A DNA stretch of 64,000 nucleotides, from assembly GCF_900116515.1 (NCBI RefSeq), contig NZ_FPBA01000001.1, positions 248,001 to 312,000 of the forward strand, given 5' to 3'. The DNA comes from Geodermatophilus amargosae (GTDB lineage Bacteria > Actinomycetota > Actinomycetes > Mycobacteriales > Geodermatophilaceae). Below the pieces are notes generated by a model. That model saw only the letters and a program-made list of their open reading frames with translations, searched no databases and was not told where the DNA came from. Both the position numbers and the translations under genes were made by a program. Positions 1-8,910 of this stretch are shown piece by piece (position 1 is the first letter of the stretch; each line of letters opens with the position of its first letter).

Positions 1-1280
1 TGCTCACCGGGCAGCTCTCCGTGCGCCGCGACGTGTTCGAGCGGGCTGCCGGGTTCGACGAGTCGTTCAACGCACGAGGGGAGTTCGGCGCCGAGGACAC
101 CGACTTCCTGCACCGGCTCCTGCGCAGCGGAGCCGCGGTGCGCTACGCCCCCGGGGCGGTGACCCACCAGCGCTACGTCGTCACGCCTGAACAGAACATG
201 CGCCAGTGGCGCCAGGGCGGCAGGGCGGACGCGGTCCTGGTCCGGAAGCACCCGGACCTGCTGCCGGAGATCCTGGCGGCCCACCGTGCCGGCACGCCCA
301 GCGGCCGGCTGCTCTCCCGCTGGGCGCACCTGGTGCCATCGCGCCTGGGCCGCGCCGTGGCCCGTCCCGTCGTGGCCCGTGCCGCCTCGGTGGCGACCGG
401 CTTGCTCACCGGGTGGGCGTACACCCGCCTGCGCGACGCCTGCTACTGGCGCGGGGTGGCCGAGGGCGGCGGGTTCGGCCTCACCGGCAGCGCTCCGGTG
501 GTCCTCGCCTACCACGCGGTGGAGAAGGTGGACGACCCCGTCGTCGGTGAGTGGTGCGTGACGCCCGAGCAGCTCGAGCAGCACGTCGAGGCGCTGACCG
601 CGGCGGGGTTCACCTTCGTCGGCCTGCGCGACGTGCTCGACCGGTCCCGGGGGCGTGCGCCGCTGCCCCCGCGGAGCGTCCTGCTCACCTTCGACGACGC
701 CTACACGAGCCTGCTCGACGGCGCCCTCCCCGTGACCGCGCCGCGGGGGATCCCCGCGGTGGTGTTCGTGGTGTCCGGCCAGCTGGGGGGCACCAACAGG
801 TGGGACGCCGAGCGCGGGGCCGTCGAGCTCCCTCTGCTCGACGTCGACCAGCTGCGCCGGCTCGTCGAGGAGGGCTGGTCGCTGGGCGTCCACTCGGCGA
901 CCCACGCCCACCTGACGCAGCAGGACGCCGCAGGCCTGGACAGGGAACTCGTGCAGTCGCTGGCCGACCTGCGGGCCACCGGGCTGCCGATCGAGCCGGT
1001 GCTGGCCTATCCCTTCGGCGAGCACGACGTCCGTGTGCGCGCCGCGACGCGGCGGGCGGGGTACACCGCGGCCTTCGCCCTCGAGGGGCCTCGCCACCCC
1101 CGGACCCGGCGGGGACGCTACGCGTGGCCGCGGATCGAGGTGCGGCGCAGCACGAGCCCGCAGGCCCTGGTGGCGACGGTCCTCCGTCCGCCGAGGGCAC
1201 CGCTGGCCGAGCTGGAGCGGGACGCCCGGGGCATCGCGCGGCGCGCGCTGGAGACGGTGCGGAGCCGCACTCACCCCTGA
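1..1280 (+). CDS. Glycosyltransferase-polysaccharide deacetylase fusion, truncated by left edge
   Basis: The reading frame enters from the left edge (first full codon at 3; 425 residues visible). The first ~90 visible residues resemble the end of a GT2 glycosyltransferase, with SVRRDVFERAAGFDE followed by EDTDF. Residues ~165-360 form a NodB-type polysaccharide deacetylase: YHAVE near its start, TFDDAY with the catalytic/metal Asp pair, and HSATH, the metal-binding histidine motif. Proteins of this kind modify cell-wall or exported polysaccharide; the substrate cannot be read from the sequence. An A-T-TE synthetase follows on the same strand after about 210 bp. The deacetylase call is firm. 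The GT2 call rests on a fragment, and the true start lies outside the window. Confidence 0.85.
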   Translation, partial: LTGQLSVRRDVFERAAGFDESFNARGEFGAEDTDFLHRLLRSGAAVRYAPGAVTHQRYVVTPEQNMRQWRQGGRADAVLVRKHPDLLPEILAAHRAGTPSGRLLSRWAHLVPSRLGRAVARPVVARAASVATGLLTGWAYTRLRDACYWRGVAEGGGFGLTGSAPVVLAYHAVEKVDDPVVGEWCVTPEQLEQHVEALTAAGFTFVGLRDVLDRSRGRAPLPPRSVLLTFDDAYTSLLDGALPVTAPRGIPAVVFVVSGQLGGTNRWDAERGAVELPLLDVDQLRRLVEEGWSLGVHSATHAHLTQQDAAGLDRELVQSLADLRATGLPIEPVLAYPFGEHDVRVRAATRRAGYTAAFALEGPRHPRTRRGRYAWPRIEVRRSTSPQALVATVLRPPRAPLAELERDARGIARRALETVRSRTHP

Positions 1281-1490
1281 CCGCCCGGTCACGGGCGCGC
1301 GTGACCCGATCGGGCGAAGTGCCGGGGCGGCCGCCTTCCCGCGGGGACAGCCCGCCGTCGCGCTGGGCTACCTTCGACGTCCGGAGCTCCACCGGGACCT
1401 CGGTGGAGCGGCCCGCCAGGCGCCGGGCGCGCACCCGGGGCGGTGCGCGACCCGCACGCGGTGGGCGTGTCCGTCGAGGAAGGCGCGTTG

Positions 1491-4016
1491 ATGGCTGAAC
1501 TGGTGCCCGGGCTGCCGGAGCTCGAACTCCCCGGCCCGCACCGCGGACTCGTCGACCGGCTGGAGGAGGTCGCCGCCGTCCTAGGGGGCGCCGTCGCGGT
1601 CGAGTCCGGGGACGTCTCCCTGACCTACCGCGACCTGATGGCCTCCGTGTGCCGCGTCGCCGACGAGCTCGCCGGCCTGGAGTCGCCCGGACCGGTCGGC
1701 GTGCTCGCCGAGCAGGGCGTGGACAGCGTCGTCGCGATGCTGGGCGTCATCGCGGCAGGGCGGCCCTGCGTCGTCCTCGACGTGCGGCAGCCCGAGGCCC
1801 GGCTGGTGCAGGTGGCGTCCCGGGCGGGGCTGCGCCTCGTCCTCGCCGACGACGAGCGCCGGGACGCCGAGGTGTTGTCGGGCGTCTGCCCGGTGCGGCC
1901 GCTGCGACCCGGGACGTCGGGCCCCGCGCGGGCTGTGCGGCCGGCCGTGACCCTCGACGACCCCGCCACCGTCGTCTTCACCTCCGGCAGCACCGGGGAG
2001 CCCAAGGGCGTGGTGCTGCGGCACGCCACGATGCTGTCGACCGCCCTCATCGGCCGGGTGAGGTTCGGCATCGGCCCGGGCGACCGGGTGTCGCTGATCC
2101 TGCCGCAGGCCTTCGCCGCCGGGCAGGAGCTGGTCGCCATGGCGCTGCTCAACGGCGCCACGCTCTGCGTGCAGGACCCTCGGTCGATGGGCCGCCGCGA
2201 GCTCGTCGACTGGCTGCTGGACAGCCGGGTGACCACGCTGCACGCGACGCCGTCCCTCCTGCGGGCCGTCGTAGGCGCGCTGGGGCCGGACGAGGTGCTG
2301 CCGGGCGTGCGTCTGGTGACCACCTGCGGCGAGAAGGTCTTCGGGTCCGACGCCACGGCCGCCCTGCAGCACGTGCACGGGCGCTTCGTGAACTGGCTCG
2401 GCTCCTCGGAGACCGGGATGCTGGCGACCTACGAGGTGCTCCCCGGCCAGGCCGTCCCCGACGGTCCGCTCCCGGCCGGCCTCCCCGTGCCCACCCGCGA
2501 GGTGGCGGTCGTCGGTGAGGACGGCGCCGAGGTCCCCGCGGGCACGGTGGGCACGATGGTCGTCACCTCGGCGTACCTCCCGGGTGGCTACTGGCAGGAG
2601 CCGGCCGCCCTGGTCGACCGCTTCACCCCGCTCCCGGACGGGCGCACGCGCTACCGCTCCGGCGACCGCGCGCAGATCGACGCCGACGGCACGCTCGTCC
2701 TCCGGGGACGGGTCGACGACGCGGCCAAGATCCGGGGCTACCTCGTCGAGCCGGCCGACGTCGAGACCGCCCTGCGGGGACTCCCCGACGTGCTCGACGT
2801 CGTGGTCCGCGCAGTCCCCGAGGAGACCGGCGAGCAGCGGCTGGTCGCCTGGGTGGTGCCCGTCCCGTCGCGCCGGACGCCGTCCCCGGCCGCCCTGCGT
2901 GCCGACACCGGCCGGTCGCTGCCGGACTACATGGTCCCGCGCGACGTCGTCCTCGTGACCGAGCTACCCCGCAACGAGCGCGGCAAGGTGGACGTCGGCG
3001 CGCTGCCCGCGCCGCCGCCACGTCCCGAGCCGACGCCCCCGGGCACACCGACGGAGCGGCGGCTGGAGCGGATCTGGGCGGAGGTCCTCCGGCTCGACCA
3101 CGTCGGGCGGGACGAGAGCTTCACCGCCCTGGGCGGGGACTCGCTGAGCGTCGAGGAGATGCTGGAGCGGGTGGACGGTGACCTCGGCCGGCGGCTGACC
3201 ACCGGCAACCTCGCGGAGAACCCCACCCTGCAGCAGTTCGCCGCACTCGTGGACCGGGCGGCCGTCCAGGGACGGCTGCCCCGTTCCTCCGGTCTGGTGC
3301 GCCTGCGGCCGCCGGGGTGCCGCGCCCCGGTGTTCTGCGTCGCCGGCGCCGGGGGCGCGGCGGCGTTCTTCGAGTCGTTCGCCGCGGGCCTGGGCCCGGA
3401 CCGCGGGGTCAGCGCCATCCAGGCGCGCGGCTTCGAGGAGCGGGGCCTGCCGGACTGGACCGTCGGTCAGGCCGCTCGCCGGGCGCTGCGGATCGTCGAG
3501 CAGGCGGCGCCCGAGGGGCCGCTCGCCCTGGTCGGGCACTCACTGGGGGGCCTCGTGGCTCTGCGGGTAGCGCAGCTGCTCGGCGAGCGGGGACGGAGCG
3601 TGTCGCTGTTGACCCTGCTCGACACCTTCCTGCCACCGGCCGCCAAGCCGGACGACGCACCCCGCACCATGGGCCCCGCCGGCGGACCCGTCGACCGGGG
3701 CGAGCTCTGGGGGACCCGCCTCCGGATCCTCGGGGCCGGGCTCCTCCGGTACGAACCCGCCGTGCGCACGGAGGTCTTCCACCAGCAGGGGGCCCGGGTG
3801 GCGCGGTTCCACCGGCCGGCGCCGTGGGCCGGACCGGCGCTGGTCTTCCTCTCGGACGAGAACACCGACGACCCGGCGTGGTGGTCCGCGCTGCTGCCCG
3901 GGGACCTCGACGTCCGTCGGATAGGCACGGACCACCTCGGCCTCCTGCGTGTGCCCCACGTCACCGAGGTGGCTGCTGCGGTGCGGGTGGAACTCGACGC
4001 CCGCGAGGGACACTGA
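1491..4016 (+). CDS. Single-module NRPS-like synthetase (A-T-TE), copy 1
   Basis: 841 residues if started at ATG 1491, which has GAGGAAGG in front; an in-frame start at 1443 is possible but has no visible ribosome site. Order: adenylation domain (~1-510) with FTSGSTGEPKG at ~163, WLGSSETG at ~301, YRSGDRAQID at ~388 and the catalytic Lys of NERGKV near 499; carrier domain with LGGDSLS (phosphopantetheine Ser ~551); thioesterase with GHSLGG (Ser ~684) and a late DHLGLL histidine. There is no condensation or reductase domain. The position normally held by the amino-group-binding Asp (FDxS motif) reads FAAG (~208-211), so the substrate may not be an alpha-amino acid. A paralogue lies at 12687-15278. 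The product is unknown. Confidence 0.9.
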   Translation: MAELVPGLPELELPGPHRGLVDRLEEVAAVLGGAVAVESGDVSLTYRDLMASVCRVADELAGLESPGPVGVLAEQGVDSVVAMLGVIAAGRPCVVLDVRQPEARLVQVASRAGLRLVLADDERRDAEVLSGVCPVRPLRPGTSGPARAVRPAVTLDDPATVVFTSGSTGEPKGVVLRHATMLSTALIGRVRFGIGPGDRVSLILPQAFAAGQELVAMALLNGATLCVQDPRSMGRRELVDWLLDSRVTTLHATPSLLRAVVGALGPDEVLPGVRLVTTCGEKVFGSDATAALQHVHGRFVNWLGSSETGMLATYEVLPGQAVPDGPLPAGLPVPTREVAVVGEDGAEVPAGTVGTMVVTSAYLPGGYWQEPAALVDRFTPLPDGRTRYRSGDRAQIDADGTLVLRGRVDDAAKIRGYLVEPADVETALRGLPDVLDVVVRAVPEETGEQRLVAWVVPVPSRRTPSPAALRADTGRSLPDYMVPRDVVLVTELPRNERGKVDVGALPAPPPRPEPTPPGTPTERRLERIWAEVLRLDHVGRDESFTALGGDSLSVEEMLERVDGDLGRRLTTGNLAENPTLQQFAALVDRAAVQGRLPRSSGLVRLRPPGCRAPVFCVAGAGGAAAFFESFAAGLGPDRGVSAIQARGFEERGLPDWTVGQAARRALRIVEQAAPEGPLALVGHSLGGLVALRVAQLLGERGRSVSLLTLLDTFLPPAAKPDDAPRTMGPAGGPVDRGELWGTRLRILGAGLLRYEPAVRTEVFHQQGARVARFHRPAPWAGPALVFLSDENTDDPAWWSALLPGDLDVRRIGTDHLGLLRVPHVTEVAAAVRVELDAREGH

Positions 4017-4019
4017 GGC

Positions 4020-4784
4020 GTGCCTGCCGTGCCCCCGTCCCTCCGCAGGCCCCTGGTGCTCGTGGTCGGTCTGCTGCTGGTCGTGGCGGCCGTCGTCGTG
4101 GGCGTCCGGCTCGCGACCGGTGACGACGACGAGGGCAGACCCGTCCTGCTCGTCTACGGCTACCAGGGGACGACCGAGCAGATGGAGCCGCTGGCCGACG
4201 CACTGCGCGCCGCCGGCCGGAACGTCACGATCGTCGACCTGCCCGACGACAACACCGGCGACCTCTGGGACTCCGCGTGGACGCTGGGGCAGGCCGCCGA
4301 GCAGGCGATGGCCGACGCGGACGCCGACAGCGTGGACGTCGTCGCCCACTCCGCCGGGGGGATCGTCACGCGCCTGTGGGTCTCGACCGCTGGAGCCGAG
4401 GTGGCGCACCGTGTGGTGACCCTGGGCTCGCCGCACCACGGGTCCGACGGCGCAGCCGTGTTCGCCGAGTGCCTCGAGGCGTGCCAGCAGCTGACCCCCG
4501 GCAGCGACCTCCTCGACGAGCTCGCGCAGCAGGACGAGACGCCCGGTGCGGCGAGCTGGGTGTCCATCTGGTCGGCGAGCGACGGTGCCGTCGAGCCACC
4601 CGAGTCCTCCGAACTCGACGGGGCGGTGAACCTGCGTCTTCAGGACGTCTGCCCGGGGGCCGAGATCAACCACAGCCAGCTGCTCTCCGACCCCCTGCCG
4701 CTCGCCCTCGCGGTGGCCGAGGTGGACGCCGACGAGCCGGTCGAGTACGGCTCCGGCGACTGCGAGCAGTTCAGCGGCAGCTGA
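4020..4784 (+). CDS. Secreted or membrane-anchored lipase/esterase (alpha/beta hydrolase)
   Basis: 254 residues from GTG 4020, only 3 bp after the stop of the A-T-TE gene, so probably co-transcribed. An N-terminal hydrophobic stretch (~8-28, LVLVVGLLLVVAAVVVG) is a signal or anchor. VLLVYGYQGT then resembles the oxyanion-hole strand of Bacillus-type triacylglycerol lipases, and AHSAGG carries the nucleophile Ser ~111 in the AxSxG form of that family, followed by VTLGSPHHGSDG. A late NHSQLL supplies a candidate catalytic His. The enzyme likely hydrolyses an ester outside the membrane. Whether it acts on the product of the preceding synthetase is speculation based only on adjacency. Confidence 0.82.
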   Translation: MPAVPPSLRRPLVLVVGLLLVVAAVVVGVRLATGDDDEGRPVLLVYGYQGTTEQMEPLADALRAAGRNVTIVDLPDDNTGDLWDSAWTLGQAAEQAMADADADSVDVVAHSAGGIVTRLWVSTAGAEVAHRVVTLGSPHHGSDGAAVFAECLEACQQLTPGSDLLDELAQQDETPGAASWVSIWSASDGAVEPPESSELDGAVNLRLQDVCPGAEINHSQLLSDPLPLALAVAEVDADEPVEYGSGDCEQFSGS

Positions 4785-4818
4785 CCCGCCGGTCGGTGGA
4801 TGACGTCGTCGGCGGTCG

Positions 4819-5871
4819 CTAGCCGGCGGTCCAGTCGAGCAGCTCGTCGGCGGTCCAGGTGTTGACCACCCGGTCGACGTCGACGCCGGTCTCGACCGCG
4901 CGCTCGCACCCGTTGCCCTGCCAGTCGAGCTGGCCGGGCGCGTGCGCGTCGGTGTCGATGGAGAACTGGCAGCCCAGTTCGACGGCGAGCGCGAGCAGCC
5001 GCAGCGGCGGGTCCAGCCGCTCCGGGCGCGAGTTGATCTCGACGGCGGTGCCGTGCTCGACGCAGGCGCTGAACACCGCCTCGGCGTCGAAGGCGCTCTC
5101 CGGCCGCGGCCGTTGTCGCCGTCCCTCCCGCTGCTCGCGGGGGATGAGCAGCCGCCCGGTGCAGTGCCCGAGGACGTCGGTGTGCGGGTTGGCGACGGCC
5201 GCGAGCATCCGCTCGGTCATGGCGGCCGACTCCGCGCGCAGGTCGGAGTGGACGCTGGCCACCACGACGTCGAGCCGGCCGAGCAGCTCGTCGGTCTGGT
5301 CGAGGCTGCCGTCGACGTTGATGTCGCACTCGATGCCGGTGAGGATCCGGAACGGGCCGAGCTCCTCGTTGAGCTCCGCGACGACGTCGAGTTGGCGCTC
5401 CAGCCGCTGCGCCGTCAGCCCGTTGGCCACGGTCAGCCGCGGCGAGTGGTCGGTGAGCGCCATGTACTCGTGGCCCAGCGAGATCGCCGCCTCGGCCATC
5501 TCGCGGATCGGGCTGCCGCCGTCGGACCAGTCCGAGTGCGTGTGCAGGTCGCCGCGCAGGGCGCTGCGGAACTCGGCGACGTCGTCGGCGAGCGGCACGA
5601 GCTCGGCGTGGGACTCCTCGAGCCGGGCGAGGTACTCGGGGACGTCACCGGCGTGCGCCTGCACGATCGCGGCGCCGGTCTTGGGACCGATGCCGCGCAG
5701 GTCGGTCAGCGTCCGGGTGCGGATCCGCCGGTCGAGCTCTCCCTCGGGGAGCGCGTCGACGACGGCGGCCGCGGTGCGGAATGCGGCCACCCGGTGCGTG
5801 GGCTCGCGGGCGCGCTCCAGGAGGAAGGCGATCCTCCGGAGCGCGGCCGCGGGTCCGAGGGGCGTGCTCAG
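4819..5871 (-). CDS. PHP-domain metal-dependent hydrolase with PolX-like helix-hairpin-helix N-terminus
   Basis: 350 residues if started at CTG 5871, whose first bases overlap the TGA of the upstream DoxX gene. No ATG, GTG or TTG lies where the family N-terminus should begin; the first GTG downstream would remove the first helix. Residues ~1-95 match the helix-hairpin-helix part of family X DNA polymerases (LLERAREPTHRVAAFR, LRGIGPKTGAAI). Residues ~105-350 form a PHP domain with DLHTHSDWSDG, ALTDHSPR, GIECDIN, SVHSDL and SIDTDAH metal-ligand motifs. The nucleotidyltransferase palm of PolX is absent, so a phosphoesterase or nuclease role is more likely than a polymerase. The rare start codon is the weak point. 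Confidence 0.85.
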   Translation of the reverse strand: MSTPLGPAAALRRIAFLLERAREPTHRVAAFRTAAAVVDALPEGELDRRIRTRTLTDLRGIGPKTGAAIVQAHAGDVPEYLARLEESHAELVPLADDVAEFRSALRGDLHTHSDWSDGGSPIREMAEAAISLGHEYMALTDHSPRLTVANGLTAQRLERQLDVVAELNEELGPFRILTGIECDINVDGSLDQTDELLGRLDVVVASVHSDLRAESAAMTERMLAAVANPHTDVLGHCTGRLLIPREQREGRRQRPRPESAFDAEAVFSACVEHGTAVEINSRPERLDPPLRLLALAVELGCQFSIDTDAHAPGQLDWQGNGCERAVETGVDVDRVVNTWTADELLDWTAG

Positions 5872-6413
5872 CTGGCCTTCTTCGCCTTCTTGGCGGCCTT
5901 CTTCTGCGCCTTGGCCGCGCGCCTGGTGGCCTTGTCGTAGCTCTTCTCCGTCGAGTCCGCGGCGCGCTTGGCGGCGCGGCGGGCCCGGTAGCCCACCGAC
6001 GGGCGGCCCTCGGTGTCGACGGCGGCGATGAGCAGACCGCCGAGCAGGCCGGCGTTCTTGAGGAAGTTCGCCAGCTGGCCGAAGCGCTCCTCGGGGTCCT
6101 CGTGCTCCCAGAAGCGGTGCCCGGCCAGCGTCGTCGGGACGACGCTGCCGGCCAGCGCGAGAGCGCTCAGGCGAGGGAGCTTGCCGAGGGCGAACAGCGA
6201 GCCGGCGCCGACCTTGATCCCGGCGTCGATCCGCACCCACTGCTCGACGTCGCGCGGCACCTGCACGGGCAGCTGCTGGTCCGCGGTCTTCGTGATCTGC
6301 TCGACCACCGGCCTGGCCCCCGGCACGCGGGTCTGCGGGTTGCGCAGGGTGTCGATGCCGCCGTAGATGAACGACGACGCGAGCAGGGGCCGGGCGATCC
6401 GGCGGACCAACAT
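5868..6413 (-). CDS. DoxX-family membrane protein with Lys/Ala-rich tail
   Basis: 181 residues from ATG 6413, with AGAGG upstream in the message. FIYGGIDTLRNP near the N-terminus, the hydrophobic segments around LFALGKLPRLSALALAG and the LANFLKNAGLLGGLLIAA helix are typical of DoxX/SURF4-like four-helix proteins of actinobacteria. The last ~35 residues are basic and repetitive (AKAQKKAAKKAKKAS). Its stop overlaps the start region of the PHP gene, so the two are probably translationally coupled. DoxX proteins are often tied to oxidative-stress or thiol-redox complexes; nothing here defines a partner. Confidence 0.85.
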   Translation of the reverse strand: MLVRRIARPLLASSFIYGGIDTLRNPQTRVPGARPVVEQITKTADQQLPVQVPRDVEQWVRIDAGIKVGAGSLFALGKLPRLSALALAGSVVPTTLAGHRFWEHEDPEERFGQLANFLKNAGLLGGLLIAAVDTEGRPSVGYRARRAAKRAADSTEKSYDKATRRAAKAQKKAAKKAKKAS

Positions 6414-6572
6414 GGGTGACCTCTTCCGTCGATGGGACCTTCTGCGTGTCCCATGCCCGCGCTGCGGTGCGGGACACCCTGATCGGAACCTAGTGATCGC
6501 CACGTCACTCTGCTCGGTCAATGCCCCGCCCGGTCGATGCCGTTGCGGCCCGGAGCGGGAGATGATCACCGG

Positions 6573-7214
6573 GTGCACCCGACGGTCCGCTCTCAGTGGC
6601 GGGCGGCCTGGTGGGTGCTCCTCCTCGGCCTGGTGGCGGTCGTCCTGTTCGGCGCCGCCTTCGCCGTGCGGCTGAGCTGCGGGCTCGGGTACTGCACGGC
6701 ACCGGCCGTGCGCCAGCTCCTCTCCCTCGACGCGGTCGGCGGGCTGCCGCGGCTGTTCACCACCGGGGTCCTCGCCGCGGCCGGCGTCCTGGCGGGCGTC
6801 CGCGGCTGGTCCGTCAGGGGCCGCGTGCGGCTCTGGTGGGCCGGCGTCGCCGTGACGGGTCTGGTGCTGGCGGTCCTGAAGTCCGACAGCGCGTTGGAGT
6901 CCGAGGCCTCACCGACAGAGACGCTGGTGCTCGGCCTCGCCGTCGCGGTCCCGGCGCTCGCGCTGCTCTCAGGGGCGGGGCGGGCGTGGGGTGTCGCCGG
7001 GGCCACCCGGGTGGTGTCCGCGTTCGCCGGCTACGCGTTGACCGCGTTGGGCCTCGACGCGTTCACCGGTCTGGTCGAGGCGGTGCAGGACGACGCCGGG
7101 ACCGTGTCGGAGTACTCGGCCGCGTTCATCGAGGAACTGGGGGAGGCGCTCGCGGCGCTGGCGGTCCTGGCGGTGGTCCGGGCGGCGACGGCGGTCAGTC
7201 GTACGGGTCGGTGA
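6573..7214 (+). CDS. Multipass membrane protein of unknown function
   Basis: 213 residues from GTG 6573 with GGAG upstream. About five hydrophobic segments are visible (AAWWVLLLGLVAVVLFGAAF, LFTTGVLAAAGVLAGV, WWAGVAVTGLVLAVL, LVLGLAVAVPALALL, ALAALAVLAVVRA). A pair of cysteines (LSCGLGYC) follows the first helix and may lie outside the cell. I do not recognise the family. The end overlaps the end of the converging secreted-protein gene by 20 bp, with no room for a terminator between them. Confidence 0.65.
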   Translation: MHPTVRSQWRAAWWVLLLGLVAVVLFGAAFAVRLSCGLGYCTAPAVRQLLSLDAVGGLPRLFTTGVLAAAGVLAGVRGWSVRGRVRLWWAGVAVTGLVLAVLKSDSALESEASPTETLVLGLAVAVPALALLSGAGRAWGVAGATRVVSAFAGYALTALGLDAFTGLVEAVQDDAGTVSEYSAAFIEELGEALAALAVLAVVRAATAVSRTGR

Positions 7215-8094
7215 GGACGGCGCGTGCCTCGACGACGGCGAAGGTGACCGGCGCCCCCTCGGTCGTCGTCGTGCCGGGCACCGCGACGTCGGCGCTGCCG
7301 TCGACCCGGAAGGTGCCGCTCCAGGTGGTCGTGAGCGAGGCCGTGTAGGTGCCGGCCGCGTAGTCGTGGGTGACCGTCTGGTCGGGGTACGGGGCGCCGG
7401 GGTCGGTGGTGGTGAGATCGGTGCCGTCGCCGGTGTGCCAGGTGAAGGACTCCGCGGTCGCGGTGATCTCGACGGTGAAGCCGCGGATGTCCAGGGTGAA
7501 GTCCTGGCTGGTCGGACCGTCGGCGTAGAAGACGACCGGCAGCCCGACGAGCGCGTTGCCGGGCGGCTGCTGGCGGGTGGTCAGCGTCGGCAGGGGAAGG
7601 GTCTGGAAGTAGCGGAACACCTCGTCCGGCGACGGCGGCGGGTTGAGGTCCGTGATGTCCACGCAGGTCGTGCTGAAGCCCGTCCACGGGCCGACGGCCG
7701 TTCCCGGCGCCGCGCCGCCCGTCGGATAGCCGTCAGTGGTCGTGCCGTCCGGCAGGACGAGGCGTCGCTGCTCGACGTTGAGGAACCGGATCACTCGGTC
7801 CGGCGGCGCTGGGCAGGGTTGATCGGTGGTGGGGTTGCAGTCGTTCTCCGTCCACGTCGAGCAAGGGCTCGTGAGCCGCCACGTGAATGGCTGCGCTTCA
7901 GGTGCTGCGTTGGACGCGGCATAGCCACCGCCGGGCGACACGGCGAAGTAGCTCGCAGTTAATGAGCCTTGGCCGGACCGTACTTCGGGTGACGGGCAGC
8001 CGCGTTGACAGGGATCTGCAGACACGCTTCCTGGAATTAGAAGCGACAGCGCGCAGATAGACGCGACTACTGCGCCTCGTAATACAAATTTCAT
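7195..8094 (-). CDS. Secreted protein with PKD-like C-terminal region
   Basis: 299 residues from ATG 8094; an in-frame TTG at 8109 would overlap the upstream stop. Signal peptide: MKFVLRG, then VVASICALSLLIPGSVSADP with likely cleavage after SVSA. The mature part has six cysteines (CQRGC, CSTWTENDC, QPC, TTC). It ends in a beta-rich repeat with TATAESFTWHTGDGT and TVTHDYAAGTYTASLTTTW, the GDG...HxYxxxGTYTxxLT signature of PKD-type domains. It lies 7 bp after the lipoprotein gene on the same strand, so the two are likely one transcript. The 5' half of this gene has visibly more A and T and less GC3 bias than its surroundings. Function unknown. Confidence 0.75.
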   Translation of the reverse strand: MKFVLRGAVVASICALSLLIPGSVSADPCQRGCPSPEVRSGQGSLTASYFAVSPGGGYAASNAAPEAQPFTWRLTSPCSTWTENDCNPTTDQPCPAPPDRVIRFLNVEQRRLVLPDGTTTDGYPTGGAAPGTAVGPWTGFSTTCVDITDLNPPPSPDEVFRYFQTLPLPTLTTRQQPPGNALVGLPVVFYADGPTSQDFTLDIRGFTVEITATAESFTWHTGDGTDLTTTDPGAPYPDQTVTHDYAAGTYTASLTTTWSGTFRVDGSADVAVPGTTTTEGAPVTFAVVEARAVLTDPYD

Positions 8095-8101
8095 GACCCG
8101 C

Positions 8102-8680
8102 TCAGCCAAGCGTCAAACTTGTGACGACCCAGGTGTTGCGCTCGTCGTCCCAACTGGCGGCAATGCCCGAGTTGAGCCCAGGGTATGCGCGTGAGCTCAA
8201 CTCGGGGATGGCATTTCCACTGCCGTCCACCACCTGAAGCTCCGTTTGATCGGCCACGAATCCGACTTCAACGGTATCCCCCGGCTCGAACGCTGACCCC
8301 ATCCACGTGATCGTTAAGATTCCACCTTGGTATCGATATCCCCTAGCAGCGTAATCATCGACAAAAGTTGCGATGCGGTCGCAGTCCCGGCAGTTCGAGC
8401 TGAACTCGCGCAGGGGCACGGCGTCCATGATGGTCGAGGTCCGGTTGATGAGGCCGATGTAGTAGCGGGTGAACGCCTCGGCGCCGGGGCCGTCTTGCGT
8501 CCGGGCCTCGGGGGGCATCGGGAAGTCGGCGGGGCCGAGCGGCGGCAGCGCCTCGCTCGTGGGCGCGGCCTGCGCGCTCGTCGTCGGCAGGGTCGCGCTG
8601 GCCGGTTCGGCCTCGGAGCACCCGGCGAGCGCACCGGCTGCCACCACCAGCGCGCCCGCCGTCCGCGCAGCCCTGCCCAT
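8102..8680 (-). CDS. Lipoprotein, DUF6318-like
   Basis: 192 residues from ATG 8680. The signal is lipoprotein type: GALVVAAGALAGC, with the lipobox Cys at ~21. A Pro/Thr/Ala-rich linker precedes ADFPMPPEART, EAFTRYYIGLINRT, and FSSNCRDCDRI with a CxxC pair, then YRYQGG. This matches what I recall of the actinobacterial DUF6318 lipoproteins, but the family call is from memory of the pattern. The C-terminal third (after about 8360) has lower GC than the N-terminal part. The neighbouring secreted protein probably shares its transcript. Biological role unknown. Confidence 0.72.
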   Translation of the reverse strand: MGRAARTAGALVVAAGALAGCSEAEPASATLPTTSAQAAPTSEALPPLGPADFPMPPEARTQDGPGAEAFTRYYIGLINRTSTIMDAVPLREFSSNCRDCDRIATFVDDYAARGYRYQGGILTITWMGSAFEPGDTVEVGFVADQTELQVVDGSGNAIPELSSRAYPGLNSGIAASWDDERNTWVVTSLTLG

Positions 8681-8768
8681 GCGTCGTCCACCCCCGTCGG
8701 CGATCACGGATCCGGGACCCTAGCCACTCACCGGCCCTCCGCGCAGTGCCCCTGTGGAGGGACCACTC

Positions 8769-8830
8769 CTGCGGTGTTCTCCCCGCTCCTGCGGTCGTGC
8801 AGCACCGCAGGAGCGGGGAGAACACCGCAG
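8769..8830. terminator. 27-bp perfect inverted repeat (hairpin)
   Basis: The arms at 8769-8795 and 8804-8830 are exact reverse complements, separated by an 8-nt loop; the core is CCCCGCTCCTGCGG. It lies about 80 bp past the stop of the PAP2-kinase gene, which is read on the minus strand, and upstream of the lipoprotein gene, so a terminator role is likely although no U-tract is seen. A second, imperfect hairpin sits between it and the stop (about 8838-8911). Confidence 0.75.
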
Positions 8831-8910
8831 AGGCGCCGCAGTGGGGGCGTTCCTCGCGCACCGCTGGTCCTGCAGCACCCGCAGGGCGCGGACAACGCCC
8901 GCAGTGGGGT

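Noticed and set aside
1287..1306. Hairpin GGTCAC...GTGACC after the first gene
   Set aside because: Only 6-bp arms with an 8-nt loop; too weak to list as a terminator.
1581..2378. Long open frames on the minus strand across the first synthetase gene
   Set aside because: They are antisense shadows of a high-GC gene, with no family motif and poor codon bias.
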